NCBI RefSeq assembly: GCF_030489605.1
Contig: NZ_JAUKFY010000009.1
Coordinates: 62,001 to 126,000, forward strand
Origin: Brevibacillus laterosporus
GTDB taxonomy: Bacteria; Bacillota; Bacilli; Brevibacillales; Brevibacillaceae
Direction of reading: 5' to 3'
DNA length: 64,000 bases
Both the position numbers and the translations under genes were made by a program. This document shows positions 35,996-44,298 of this stretch, piece by piece; the first letter of the stretch is position 1; the number at the start of each line of letters is the position of its first letter. Below the pieces are notes generated by a model. That model ran no database searches. It was not told the DNA's origin and saw only the letters and a list, made by a program, of their open reading frames with translations.

Positions 35996-36577
35996 TCAGA
36001 CTGTTTCAGTCACTTGTGTTACTTCTTGCTTTCTCCGATTGAGTTCGCGATAAAGTGACCCCTTACTTACACCTGTCATTTCCTCAATTTGTGTTACCGT
36101 AAATTCTCCGCTCGCGTGTAGCTTGATTGCTTTGTCTAGCTTCTTCTTATCCGTCATAGGGCGACCGCCCTTACGTCCACGTGCTCTAGCGGCTTCTAGT
36201 CCTGCTACTGTACGTTCATGGATGATTGATTTCTCGAACTCTGCAAAGACAGCCATCATGCCGAACATTGCTTTTCCTGCCGCCGTAGAAGTATCTATGT
36301 TATCGGATATACTTACGAACTCAACACCCTTCTTCTTCAGTAGGTCTAGGGTTGCTATTAGTTTTAGTGTCGAACGTGCTAAGCGGTCAAGTTTGTAAAC
36401 AATGAAAGTGTCACCTTCACGAAGCATGTCTAAAGCCTTTTCAAGTTCGGGTCGGTTATCTTTTCCGCCGCTTGCTTTCTCTGTGAATATTCGGTCATAA
36501 CCGAACTTTGCCAATGCGTCCATTTGCGAATCGAGTGACTGGTCAGCGGTAGATACCCTTGCATAAGCTATTTTCAT
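35996..36577 (-). CDS. Small serine resolvase/invertase
   Basis: 193 aa of the Tn3 resolvase/Hin invertase family. Catalytic Ser 9 in MKIAYARVST, then SLDSQMDALAKFGYDRIF, VYKLDRLARS, the arm AVFAEFEKSIIHERTVAGLE and a C-terminal HTH (FTVTQIEEMTGVSKGSLYRE). Full length. Plasmids and phage-like elements use such enzymes to resolve dimers; here it can resolve multimers of the circular form of element 1. Upstream dyads at 36618-36740 may be its res site. It is distinct from the large serine recombinase that closes the element. Confidence 0.92.
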   Translation of the reverse strand: MKIAYARVSTADQSLDSQMDALAKFGYDRIFTEKASGGKDNRPELEKALDMLREGDTFIVYKLDRLARSTLKLIATLDLLKKKGVEFVSISDNIDTSTAAGKAMFGMMAVFAEFEKSIIHERTVAGLEAARARGRKGGRPMTDKKKLDKAIKLHASGEFTVTQIEEMTGVSKGSLYRELNRRKQEVTQVTETV

Positions 36578-36617
36578 AGTTTCTCTTGTTCCTCTCGTTT
36601 ATGTATCTTTAATGAGA

Positions 36618-36745
36618 ATGTATCATAAACGTACCATTTCGTAAATATGATTTTGAAACGAGTTTCGTAACTTAAATTCCTATATATTCGCCATGAAAAC
36701 AGACACGATGTGGACTGTTCCATAAACAATCGTTTACGTACCACA
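36618..36745. promoter_or_regulatory. Candidate res site of the resolvase
   Basis: Just upstream of the resolvase start there are repeated AAACGTACCA (36627-36639) and TTTACGTACCA (about 36731-36741) boxes, TCATA...TATGA half-dyads about 28 bp across and GAAACGAGTTTC. Multiple spaced dyads next to a resolvase gene are typical of res; spacing was not matched to a model. Confidence 0.35.
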
Positions 36746-37343
36746 CTCGCTGATATTATCATTGAATCAAGTAACCTCAATCATGGGGATTTTCGGGGGC
36801 TAAGTAGGAAGGAAGCGGAGGAATATTTGAATCTTTGCAAACCTTCACAATTCAGCCGCCCCGGAGGTAAAGGAAAGGAGGGGCGAGAGCGGTATTCCTA
36901 CGGGTACTGTTCCCGATATGGACGGAATCAGCACAATTGGAAGTGGAATCCAACTTCATCTGTCCTTTTACTGATAAACGTTTCGGGTCAATGAAAGTCT
37001 TGATAAAGGCGGCTGTGCCGCATTTGATTCAATCAGCAAGCAGAGAAGAACAACATGAAAACGAGTTATGAAAATGGTAACATAAATCAAAAGCTTAAAA
37101 TCATCGCCGGGGTAGGTACTACTACTTAGATACTTCTTTACTACTTCTTATATGTAATACTTATTAGGAAAGCCGCAAAGCCTTGACACATAAGGTTTTA
37201 CGGCATTTTCTCACAGACATTTTTCTGCGATACTCCATCAGTTCGCAGATTTTTTTCTGACAGTCACGGAATTGATTCTGTTCAAAAGCAGAATATCTTC
37301 TGAATGTCTTACGAAATCGCAGATAATATTCTGCTCTGTTGTT
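36746..37343. other. Non-coding region with hairpin and inverted-repeat cluster
   Basis: No gene is convincing; several short open frames lack ribosome sites. A hairpin GCCGCAAAGCCTT/AAGGTTTTACGGC (37172-37204) with a plus-strand T-run is followed by a 125-bp cluster of CGCAGA/TCTGCG and ATTCTG/CAGAAT repeats (37216-37340), next to the replication genes. Confidence 0.4.
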
Positions 37344-38117
37344 TTAGGCAGTCCTTCTATCACGACCACCTAAGCCAATATGAACGGCATTGTACATCAA
37401 TCTTGACACTATAACCTCGCCTAAGTGACTATCCTGCTTCAAGATAGAATCAACATAGTTACTGGTGAAGATGGTTGAACGCAACTCCTCTTTTCGTTTA
37501 TCAATGACATCGTATGTCAGGTCGCGGATAACGTCTGTAATCCGACCGGAACCAATATCGTCCATTATTAATAGCGGTACATTTTTCATTTGCTTGATGT
37601 TGTTATACATCTGCTCAAACAAGACGGAGTCTCCGACTTGGTGGGCATGGCGAATCTCGTTACTCCAATCACCGAACTTCACATAAAGAGCAATTGGGTT
37701 TTCAAAGTCAAACAGGGCAGGGTTCAAGCATGTTTTGTAGATGTACTCGTTCGCAATTGCACAAGCCGTGAATGTCTTGCCAGTTCCTTTGTTGTTGTGA
37801 AACAGGGTGACATTCATACCGCTTTTGACAAATTCGACAGGGTCACTGAGTATATACCTGATTCGAGGGTAATGGGCTTCATTGTCAACATCTACTTTGA
37901 ATGAACGTAGATTCGCTCTCTGGTACTCTAGTGGAATCTTTGATAGCTTGATAGCCTGTTCGAGCATGACATATCCGTTACACTCACAGTTATACTGATA
38001 GTCCTTCGGTAGAGCCATACTGCCGTCACGCCGCTTACACCATTGTTCTACTACGCAAGTTCCGCATGTTTTATAAGGGGCTGTCTCCGGTACTAAGGTT
38101 TGTTTGGTATTGTTCAT
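37344..38117 (-). CDS. DnaC/DnaI-like helicase loader ATPase
   Basis: 257 aa AAA+ protein. An N-terminal cysteine cluster (CGTCVVEQWCKR, NCECNGY) suggests a zinc-binding knob as in DnaI-like loaders. Walker A is NNKGTGKTF (about residue 112), Walker B LLIMDDIGSG, and sensor region TIFTSNYVDS. The family loads the replicative helicase at an origin. Its ATG overlaps the stop of the upstream replication gene (ATGA), so they are translationally coupled. Together they form the element's own replication module. Confidence 0.82.
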   Translation of the reverse strand: MNNTKQTLVPETAPYKTCGTCVVEQWCKRRDGSMALPKDYQYNCECNGYVMLEQAIKLSKIPLEYQRANLRSFKVDVDNEAHYPRIRYILSDPVEFVKSGMNVTLFHNNKGTGKTFTACAIANEYIYKTCLNPALFDFENPIALYVKFGDWSNEIRHAHQVGDSVLFEQMYNNIKQMKNVPLLIMDDIGSGRITDVIRDLTYDVIDKRKEELRSTIFTSNYVDSILKQDSHLGEVIVSRLMYNAVHIGLGGRDRRTA

Positions 38118-39121
38118 ATCGCTTTTCCTCCCATACGCATTATCATTTCCTCGAAGGGGATTCCTTCATTTTCCTGTTGAGCGACCCTCGCCTGCTCTGC
38201 TTTCACGACAGAAGCGGATTTTGTTCGTTGTCCTACTCCATAAACTGTTGGTGCCTTACCTGTTTCCAAGCAAGCACGTAATTCAGAAAGGATTCCATCG
38301 TTAGCAAACAACGCAGTCGTTGGGTCTTTAACATGATAGGATTCAAAGAACTTATCCACGAACCAGAGAACCATATCTTTATCGCCGCCACAGTAGTTTA
38401 TGACTTTTGATATTTGAGTTAATGCGGTTGGTTTGATGACAGAATGTTCACGTCCAGTAATGGCTACATACTTGTTAGTGAAGATTTCATAAACGGTCTC
38501 AGCTAGAGATTGGTCACTAGTATTATCACTTATGATTGAAGCTTTTTGCTGTTCCTCATCAAATGTCCCCAATCCTGATTCCACAATAGCCCGTTTCAGG
38601 TATTCCTTGTACTCATCCATTGCCCCAATCCCTACAGACAATTTTGTAATATACTCTGCTTCAACGGATTCGGCGGTAGTTTTTACAAACTTTTGCAAGT
38701 TTCCCAAGTAATCTTTGGACGCAATGCCCGAATTAATGCGGCAACCTTTCATGATTTGCTTTTCCACCATATCCAAGAGTACATAGGGATTCTGTTCAAG
38801 ATTTTCAGCCAAGGAAACAGTATAAGTTCCTTCTATACCGCCTTGCTTTGAAAACTCGCGTACTATTCCGTAATCTCGAAGTCCACGGAGTTGCTTATCA
38901 ATATTATCTTCTGTGCAGAAGTCAAGGACACAACGCAGTTCCTTTTTGGAAATGGTTAGTACACTAGGATTCGGAGCATTTCGTTTCATTTTCATGCTCT
39001 TAAGGTTCAGCATCACGGCAAGTAGTATTTGATACTTGCTCAAACGGTTACAGGTCAATAGTCTGTTGGGAACCTGTGTGAACTTGTGTTCAAATACAAT
39101 ATGGTCAACTACCACTACCAT
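38114..39121 (-). CDS. Replication initiator-like protein of element 1
   Basis: 335 aa. The N-terminal part (about 1-115) looks like a winged-helix initiator: FTQVPNRLLTCNRLSKYQIL, LTISKKELRCVLDF, IDKQLRGLRDYGIVREF. The remainder is helical with KYVAITGREHSVIKPTALTQ (DnaD-like region). This order, winged helix plus DnaD-like tail followed by a DnaC-like loader, is common in phage and plasmid-like replisomes. Start overlaps the end of the HTH gene by one base and its stop overlaps the loader start, so three genes are coupled. Family assignment is by pattern only. Confidence 0.65.
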   Translation of the reverse strand: MVVVVDHIVFEHKFTQVPNRLLTCNRLSKYQILLAVMLNLKSMKMKRNAPNPSVLTISKKELRCVLDFCTEDNIDKQLRGLRDYGIVREFSKQGGIEGTYTVSLAENLEQNPYVLLDMVEKQIMKGCRINSGIASKDYLGNLQKFVKTTAESVEAEYITKLSVGIGAMDEYKEYLKRAIVESGLGTFDEEQQKASIISDNTSDQSLAETVYEIFTNKYVAITGREHSVIKPTALTQISKVINYCGGDKDMVLWFVDKFFESYHVKDPTTALFANDGILSELRACLETGKAPTVYGVGQRTKSASVVKAEQARVAQQENEGIPFEEMIMRMGGKAI

Positions 39122-39303
39122 TATCTCCGCCCCCTCTTATTGATGTACTCAGCAAGGGCAATACGGCTTATCATGTACGAACAGGTTTTACCCTCACCAA
39201 TCTTTACAGCGTCAAGCTGACGGGCTTGTATTGCCCTTAGAATCGTTCTAGGACTGACTCTTGCGGCTCTAGCCGCTTCTTTACGGTTCATAATTTCTTT
39301 CAT
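39121..39303 (-). CDS. Small HTH_17/excisionase-like DNA-binding protein (copy 1)
   Basis: 60 aa with MNRKEAARAARVSPRTILRA then QARQLDAVKIGEGKTCSYMI and ALAEYINKRGRR, a MerR-like winged HTH of the HTH_17 class. ATG with AAGGGGG 7 bases upstream. Last of four similar small genes on this strand and the one coupled to the replication gene. Probable regulator of replication or excision. Confidence 0.75.
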   Translation of the reverse strand: MKEIMNRKEAARAARVSPRTILRAIQARQLDAVKIGEGKTCSYMISRIALAEYINKRGRR

Positions 39304-39359
39304 TTCTGTTCCCCCTTGGAGTTGGTATAAGTTAGAGACATCAGAAGGTAAAAAAATAA

Positions 39360-39478
39360 CCCTCTCGTCCTAGTAATCGTTCCATGCTGTCGTTTAGTTG
39401 CGAGAGTGTCTTGCTTATAATAAAAGTACACGTTCCTTTCTTATTGCCCCTGCCATGACTCAGCAGGGGCTTTTTGTG
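39360..39478 (+). ncRNA. Candidate plus-strand regulatory RNA antisense to replication leader
   Basis: A terminator GCCCCTGC/GCAGGGGC followed by TTTTTGTG (39446-39475) is oriented on the plus strand, although all genes here run on the minus strand. A TATAAT at 39417-39422 and a dyad CTCTCG/CGAGAG (about 39362-39405) lie in the preceding 100 bases. Such an antisense transcript between HTH genes and the initiator gene would resemble plasmid counter-transcript copy control. Promoter spacing is poor. Confidence 0.35.
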
Positions 39479-39496
39479 TCCATTACCTTCGAGCGG

Positions 39497-39739
39497 TTAC
39501 ACGTTGTCGGGAAAGAGCCTGTCAGCGTCATAACCCATCTCATTGAGTACGGACTTTAAGTGTTCGGCTTCCGCCCAGTAAGGGTATTTACCGTAGCCCC
39601 TGTTATTGCCCGTAATACGTTCGACCTGTAGCCTTCCTTGTCGAATCCACCTATAAACGGTGTCCTCTGTGACCATGCGGCTTCTATTATGAACGGATAG
39701 CCGTTGAGCGATTGTAGATACGGTGTAATATCTCTCCAT
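39497..39739 (-). CDS. Small HTH_17/MerR-like DNA-binding protein (copy 2)
   Basis: 80 aa: MERYYTVSTIAQRLSVHNRS then MVTEDTVYRWIRQGRLQVER and a tail GYGKYPYWAEAEHLKSVLNE. The wing motif RITGNNRGYGKYPYW replaces the usual short wing. GAGGGGAG upstream of the ATG. It begins 4 bases after copy 3, in the same operon. Confidence 0.75.
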   Translation of the reverse strand: MERYYTVSTIAQRLSVHNRSRMVTEDTVYRWIRQGRLQVERITGNNRGYGKYPYWAEAEHLKSVLNEMGYDADRLFPDNV

Positions 39740-39743
39740 GTTT

Positions 39744-39947
39744 TTAGCGTCTCCCCTCTTTGATTGACTGTTCGATGAACTCCCGTAAATCGGCTTCTCG
39801 GACTCGCCATAGCGTCCCGGCTAACTTCATTGCCTTTATTCGTCCTTCTCCTAGCCACTTGTAACAAGTCACCATTTCAATGCTCAACATCTTGGCTACC
39901 TCATCAGCGGAGTAAAGGCGACCAAGATATGTCTTCATATCATCCAT
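39744..39947 (-). CDS. Small HTH_17/excisionase-like protein (copy 3)
   Basis: 67 aa: RLYSADEVAKMLSIEMVTCY, KWLGEGRIKAMKLAGTLWRV then READLREFIEQSIKEGRR, the full excisionase-type winged helix pattern (xxAxxLxxxxxTVYxWxxxGxIxAxKxGxxWRIxxxDLxxFI). GGGAGG precedes the ATG. Likely DNA-binding regulator or directionality factor. Confidence 0.8.
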   Translation of the reverse strand: MDDMKTYLGRLYSADEVAKMLSIEMVTCYKWLGEGRIKAMKLAGTLWRVREADLREFIEQSIKEGRR

Positions 39948-39949
39948 GT

Positions 39950-40126
39950 TTACTGACCTCCCTTTGTGTTATTGAGGATGAAGTTCCTTAGCGATTCTTG
40001 AGGGATGCGGATGCTTCCGCCAACCTTACAGCTTGGCAGAGTGCCGTTTGAACACATTGCATAAACCGTTGTGTACGAAAGCTGTAGAATATCCATTACC
40101 TCTCGGATGGTGTATAAACGTTCCAT
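39950..40126 (-). CDS. Small HTH_17/excisionase-like protein (copy 4)
   Basis: 58 aa from the ATG at 40126, which has AAAGGAG about 8 bases upstream: MERLYTIREVMDILQLSYTT then VYAMCSNGTLPSCKVGGSIR and IPQESLRNFILNN, a complete HTH_17 domain. First of four consecutive genes of the same fold. It is divergent from the small gene and the large serine recombinase. Confidence 0.82.
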   Translation of the reverse strand: MERLYTIREVMDILQLSYTTVYAMCSNGTLPSCKVGGSIRIPQESLRNFILNNTKGGQ

Positions 40127-40470
40127 TAAGACTGCTCCTTTCGGTTGTGAATTAGTTACAGTCACAATATAAGTAAGCGGTTTGCAAGAATAACAAAGGA
40201 ACGTAGAAATATTGCAAAATCTCGGATTATCCGAAAAGAACGGGTCATTTTAGTTCAGGAAAGGGGAGGGAGAACGAAGCTAACCATTTTCGGAAGGTTA
40301 AGGGGATGAAATTGCAGATATAAGACACAGTTATGTCAAGATACAATCTTTACAAAAATGGACAATGCACTTACCTTTTGCAAGTAAATTAGGGTATAAA
40401 AATAAACTTCATCCTCCATCGCAACAGTTCGGATACATAGACCGATGGTTAGCACGGGAGGGGAACTAAC
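40127..40470. promoter_or_regulatory. Divergent control region of element 1
   Basis: Between the HTH operon (minus) and the recombinase operon (plus). It holds a perfect 13-bp dyad TCGGATTATCCGA (40222-40234), a candidate operator for one of the HTH proteins, and a TATAAA at about 40395. No gene. Confidence 0.45.
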
Positions 40471-40626
40471 ATGGAAATCGAACGCACATTCAACGGTAAC
40501 AATGACCTAGAGGAAATACTGCTTCAACTTATCAAAGTCCACGTTGACAAGCTAGATAAGCCTGTCTACGATGAGAATAGAGCAAACACCATTCCTTCAA
40601 CGGACACGGAAGGGATGGCGAGTTAA
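40471..40626 (+). CDS. Small 51-aa protein upstream of the serine recombinase
   Basis: ATG with GGGAGGGG about 8 bases upstream. Product: MEIERTFNGNNDLEEILLQL then IKVHVDKLDKPVYDENRANT and PSTDTEGMAS. Acidic, with one amphipathic helix. It ends one base before the recombinase start, so the two are coupled. Small genes in this position occur before many large serine recombinase genes; the role is unknown, possibly a regulator of recombinase level or direction. Confidence 0.7.
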   Translation: MEIERTFNGNNDLEEILLQLIKVHVDKLDKPVYDENRANTIPSTDTEGMAS

Positions 40627-40627
40627 A

Positions 40628-42181
40628 ATGAGTTTGAAAGTAGCAATTTATGCACGTGTGAGTACCACTAGGGACGCTCAGAAAGACAGTATTGATAATC
40701 AAATTGCCTATGCTATGGATTTGATTACACGTAACGGGTGGACTGTGGCAGGTACTTACATCGACAATGGTATTAGTGGGCTGAGGGTCAAGAATCGTGC
40801 CCAAATGCAACGATTGCTTGCCGATGCGAAAAAGAAGAAGTTTGATGCAGTTATCGCTAAATCCGCTTCCCGACTTGGGCGGAATCTAGTAGAGAACTTG
40901 CAAACAGCGGACATTATCGTAAGTTCCAAGGTTCGTTTGATTCTTCCTGAGGACAATTTCGATTCTGCTACAAGTCAAAGTAAATTCAACTTCAATATTC
41001 GGGCTTTATTAGCGGAAGAGGATAGTGCTACCTTCTCACGTAGAATCAAGCTAGGGAGACAAGGGAGTGCAAGACGGGGTAAGTATCAGGCTTCATTACC
41101 TGCATATGGTTACAGACGGGATGAGAACAGAAATCTTGTCCCTGATGAAGAGACCGCCCCGACTGTGCGAAGTATTTTTCACTGGTATTTACATGACGGG
41201 TGGGGGATGCAGAAAATCAGTAATTACTTGACTGAGCATGGATACCTAACTCCTAGAACAGTGTCCAATGCAGGTAATCAAGGAACAGTTTGGCACCAGT
41301 CAAGTATTAAGTGTATTCTGACCAACGTGACCTACACCGGAACCCTATGCCAACACCGTGAAGAAGTATTAAGCCACATGTCTAAGGAACGGGTCAAAGT
41401 TCCCGAAGATAAACAGATTATCTTTAAGAACGCCCACCCTGCCCTGATTTCCAAGGAAGATTACGAAGCTGTACAGGAACTTATGAAATCGAAAGGAAAG
41501 AGCCACAGCAACGGTCAGGAAAGCCTTTTTGCACATCTTATGATGTGTCCTGATTGTGGGCATGGGATGACATTCCGAAAGGATAGGCTAAAAAAGCAAA
41601 ATGGTGCTTACGTCTGTTGTGGGTACGTAAAACGTGGCAAGTCGTTTTGCTCTTCTCATATTATTGGCTACAATACGTTGCTCACGGCGGTCAAGAATGA
41701 CCTAAAGGAACTGATTGGCAGTAACGTCAGATTAGACAGACTATTCGATGCTGTAAAAGGGAATGTTGGTCAAAAACAATCTGCTCTAATCAAAGAGTTA
41801 CACAAGCTGAACAAGCAACAGGAGCAACTAGAGAAAACTTTACAGGGACTTATTACCCTCTTCTCAACTCAAGCCGTAACCCTAGAGCAGTTCACCGCCC
41901 AAAATCAACGTATTCAGACTGAGCAACAAAACCTTGCCAAACGAAAGACGGAACTGGAATCCATTCTTGAAGCACAAAAAGACACGGAAGAGCAATTCCG
42001 TGCCTTTCAGAAACAAATTGCGTCATTTGCACGACTTGACATTGATGATGAGCAGGTATTAAAGCAGTTGCTTCATCAGCTCATTCAAAAGATAGAAGTC
42101 AATCAAGATGGCTCTATCAGAAGAATACATTATAACATCGCCCCACCTCAGGGAATGGGCGAATTACTTCAAGGGGCTTAA
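40628..42181 (+). CDS. Large serine recombinase (integrase of element 1)
   Basis: 517 aa. Start at the ATG at 40628 gives the family N-terminus MSLKVAIYARVSTTRDAQKD with catalytic Ser 12. The resolvase domain continues to SRRIKLGRQG, then the Recombinase domain (GYLTPRTVSNAGNQGTVWHQ, SSIKCILTNVTYTGTLCQHR), the zinc ribbon (CPDCGHG ... CCGY ... CSSH) and a coiled coil (about 395-475, KELHKLNKQQEQLEKTLQGL). All domains are intact. It should cut at the central dinucleotide of attP/attB and integrate element 1 without host factors. The gene end forms the right end of the element. Confidence 0.95.
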   Translation: MSLKVAIYARVSTTRDAQKDSIDNQIAYAMDLITRNGWTVAGTYIDNGISGLRVKNRAQMQRLLADAKKKKFDAVIAKSASRLGRNLVENLQTADIIVSSKVRLILPEDNFDSATSQSKFNFNIRALLAEEDSATFSRRIKLGRQGSARRGKYQASLPAYGYRRDENRNLVPDEETAPTVRSIFHWYLHDGWGMQKISNYLTEHGYLTPRTVSNAGNQGTVWHQSSIKCILTNVTYTGTLCQHREEVLSHMSKERVKVPEDKQIIFKNAHPALISKEDYEAVQELMKSKGKSHSNGQESLFAHLMMCPDCGHGMTFRKDRLKKQNGAYVCCGYVKRGKSFCSSHIIGYNTLLTAVKNDLKELIGSNVRLDRLFDAVKGNVGQKQSALIKELHKLNKQQEQLEKTLQGLITLFSTQAVTLEQFTAQNQRIQTEQQNLAKRKTELESILEAQKDTEEQFRAFQKQIASFARLDIDDEQVLKQLLHQLIQKIEVNQDGSIRRIHYNIAPPQGMGELLQGA

Positions 42182-42231
42182 TCCGTAGCCCCTCTTAATT
42201 TAAGTAACACTGTACACTCCACATGCCCTGT
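42178..42231 (-). repeat. Junction 2: rlmCD-like tail at right end of element 1
   Basis: Minus-strand frame TGHVECTVLLKLRGATD then TAA; the first five residues match RlmCD, the rest is supplied by element 1. CTCCACATGCCCTGT (42217-42231) is identical to 49871-49885. Confidence 0.75.
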
Positions 42232-42248
42232 TTTGGGGGGCTTTTTAT
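42182..42248 (+). terminator. Terminator-like stem at the end of the recombinase gene
   Basis: AGCCCC (42187-42192) can pair with GGGGGGCT ahead of TTTTTATT (about 42234-42248), across the attachment site. The loop is long, so strength is uncertain. Confidence 0.4.
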
Positions 42249-42347
42249 TCTGATTCATTCCTTATTCACCGGAACATTAATAATGCAGATTAAAAGAACA
42301 CTTAATAATAGTATGTGCTTCTGAAGAACTCTATTTCATTATATTGC

Positions 42348-42367
42348 GTGGTCAAAATGTGGTCATT
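42348..42367. repeat. Arm-type repeat, copy at left of element 2
   Basis: GTGGTCAAAATGTGGTCATT, itself a tandem of GTGGTCA units, occurs identically at 49764-49783, and the shorter GTGGTCAAA at 44688-44696. These lie 18-130 bases from the junction repeats. Confidence 0.7.
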
Positions 42368-42387
42368 GAATTATTAACCTACTATAA

Positions 42388-44298
42388 TTAGTTCGCCCTT
42401 CCTACATTTATCTGTTCTAATGTTTCTGTTGTATTTTCAACTGCATCCTGTTTTTTATTTTCACTGAAAAATATAGATTCTACAATCTCTCTCCAATTGC
42501 TATTAATACTCTCCCAATTATTTCCCCAAGTCATATCAATGTGACTATAAGCTGTGCTAGGCTTATTATTAGATGGAGCTGGGTATCCTAATATATCCTC
42601 AATACAATTTTCGAGCATTATCCTTCTACTTTCATCTTGTAAAGCTTGTTTTATTGGTTCATTGTATTTCTTGGCATTTGGTGTATTTTCGTCTTTATCA
42701 TGTATAACATATGGATTGATCCCCATTATCTTCAGGTATTTTATCAAAGATATAATGGTAGCTTTTCCTCTAGCCTTTACAATCTCCCAATTCGCTCGAA
42801 CTTCTTTCCTCTGGATAGGTAACATACGTGATATAGTTTCTCTAAAGACAATATCCTCTGTATCCCCCTCTATTATTAGAACGTTACGTGCGAAGAACAC
42901 TTTTGCCATTGAATCATCAATTTTCATTAGCATTTTAACGTATGTTTTGTCGCTACCTTGTAAATCCTTAAAAGCCTTAGTCACATTAAATGGATTTGAA
43001 GTAATTCTTTCATCATTATTTGAAATAGAAGGTTCCATACGAATATGATTAAGTGTCTGCGAAGAGTTCCTACTAAGATCAATCATAAAAGGTGAATGTG
43101 TAGTACATACAATCTGATTCAGTGGCTCACATGCTAATTCATAAATTGTATCTCTCATCTGATATACTGCTTTGGGATGTAAATATATCTCTGGCTCCTC
43201 GAACGCAATAAAAATTGGTCTAATTATATTGTCCTTCTGTGCATGTTGGCTAATTCTCATATTTCTATATCTTAACATTGCAAAAACAGCTGACCGAATA
43301 ACCCCTGTTCCTTGCTGTTCTACCCTAGTATTAACATTACTTCCCATCGAAATATCAAATTTTGGATTTAATACTTGTCTTGGATCAGATAAATTTGCTT
43401 TAGCCATAATAGTTATATCCGGAAAAACATCACTTATTACTTTATTTAGTCCGGTTAACAACTGTGAAAGTTCACTTTCTTCATCCTCAGGATCTAACTC
43501 TTCTGCAAGTAAATTTAAATAGTATTGCGCTTTCCCGAAATGATCAGAAGCTTCTCTAACGTCATTGAAAAGTTCATTTAATGTTTCCATTAATGCACCT
43601 TTTTGTGATGATAATTCATCTACCTTATCTTGAGCTGGAATAAAAACAAATTTAGGAAGTTTACTTAATATATTTGCTGATATCCCCCCGGGATTTTTTG
43701 CCCATACTTCTTCTTCAGTAGTTTCATCATAAAAAAGTTCTAAATACTCTTCTCTTAACTTTTCAAAATCTTTATCATTTATTTTTTTTGTTAATTTTAT
43801 TTCTCCAAATATTTTTTTGAAAACCTCTTCACTTACGCCTTTATCAATAAAGTCTTGAACAGTTTTACATTCATTATATGTATCCTTCAATACTTTTTTA
43901 TACTCTTTCATTTCTCCCTCAAAATCTTTGTCAATTTCATAGGTTTTCTTATACACTATCCTTAGACCAGTTTCTTTAGTATCACTTTGAATTTCGTAAG
44001 GTAATAATCTACCTTTAAAGCCATGCCATTCATTAGCTTCAATTGGAACATTACGAAATTCTGCTGTTAGAACTATTTTTTCAGTTATTATTTTTTCTGT
44101 CTCACTATCTTTATCATACATTCGTGAAAATTCTTCTACTGGAATCCTCTTTGTGCCCTTAAAGTAATACTCTAATGCCTTTAAGATTGAACTTTTTCCT
44201 ATATTATTTTCCCCAAGAAGAAATGTGGCATCTGAAAAGAATATTGTAGTGCAAGTATGTTTTCGAAACCCTTCAATTTTAAAAGAATATAGTTTCAT
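42388..44298 (-). CDS. OLD family ATP-dependent nuclease
   Basis: 636 aa, single-chain class OLD protein. N-terminal ABC/SMC-like ATPase with Walker A GENNIGKSS (29-37), a long helical insertion, signature region and Walker B FIAFEEPEIYLHPKAVYQMR, then H-loop CTTHSPFMIDLS. C-terminal Toprim nuclease domain with NVLIIEGDTEDIVFRE (catalytic Glu), and VIHDKDENTP (DxD). OLD proteins act against phages, for example P2 OLD against lambda and the OLD component of Gabija. No GajB-type helicase is adjacent. GGAGGC precedes the ATG. Confidence 0.9.
   Translation of the reverse strand: MKLYSFKIEGFRKHTCTTIFFSDATFLLGENNIGKSSILKALEYYFKGTKRIPVEEFSRMYDKDSETEKIITEKIVLTAEFRNVPIEANEWHGFKGRLLPYEIQSDTKETGLRIVYKKTYEIDKDFEGEMKEYKKVLKDTYNECKTVQDFIDKGVSEEVFKKIFGEIKLTKKINDKDFEKLREEYLELFYDETTEEEVWAKNPGGISANILSKLPKFVFIPAQDKVDELSSQKGALMETLNELFNDVREASDHFGKAQYYLNLLAEELDPEDEESELSQLLTGLNKVISDVFPDITIMAKANLSDPRQVLNPKFDISMGSNVNTRVEQQGTGVIRSAVFAMLRYRNMRISQHAQKDNIIRPIFIAFEEPEIYLHPKAVYQMRDTIYELACEPLNQIVCTTHSPFMIDLSRNSSQTLNHIRMEPSISNNDERITSNPFNVTKAFKDLQGSDKTYVKMLMKIDDSMAKVFFARNVLIIEGDTEDIVFRETISRMLPIQRKEVRANWEIVKARGKATIISLIKYLKIMGINPYVIHDKDENTPNAKKYNEPIKQALQDESRRIMLENCIEDILGYPAPSNNKPSTAYSHIDMTWGNNWESINSNWREIVESIFFSENKKQDAVENTTETLEQINVGRAN

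Larger units (their letters stand above)
31776..42224. mobile_element. Element 1: serine-recombinase element with AlwI-type restriction system
   Basis: About 10.4 kb between two copies of ACTCCACATG (31767-31776 and 42216-42225). It carries an AlwI-like restriction enzyme and fused methyltransferase, a resolvase, a helicase-loader-like ATPase, a replication protein, four small HTH genes, a 51-aa gene and a large serine recombinase at the right end. Joining the outer sequence of the right end to that of the left end rebuilds a 34-bp imperfect palindrome, as expected for a serine-integrase attP (see findings). No conjugation genes were seen. Confidence 0.75.

Noticed and set aside
36710..36994. 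A 94-codon plus-strand frame right of the resolvase
   Set aside because: No ribosome site, mixed composition, overlaps the likely res site; kept only as part of a non-coding description.
37216..37340. CRISPR array
   Set aside because: Repeats are short inverted boxes with irregular spacing; no regular direct repeats or cas genes anywhere in the window.
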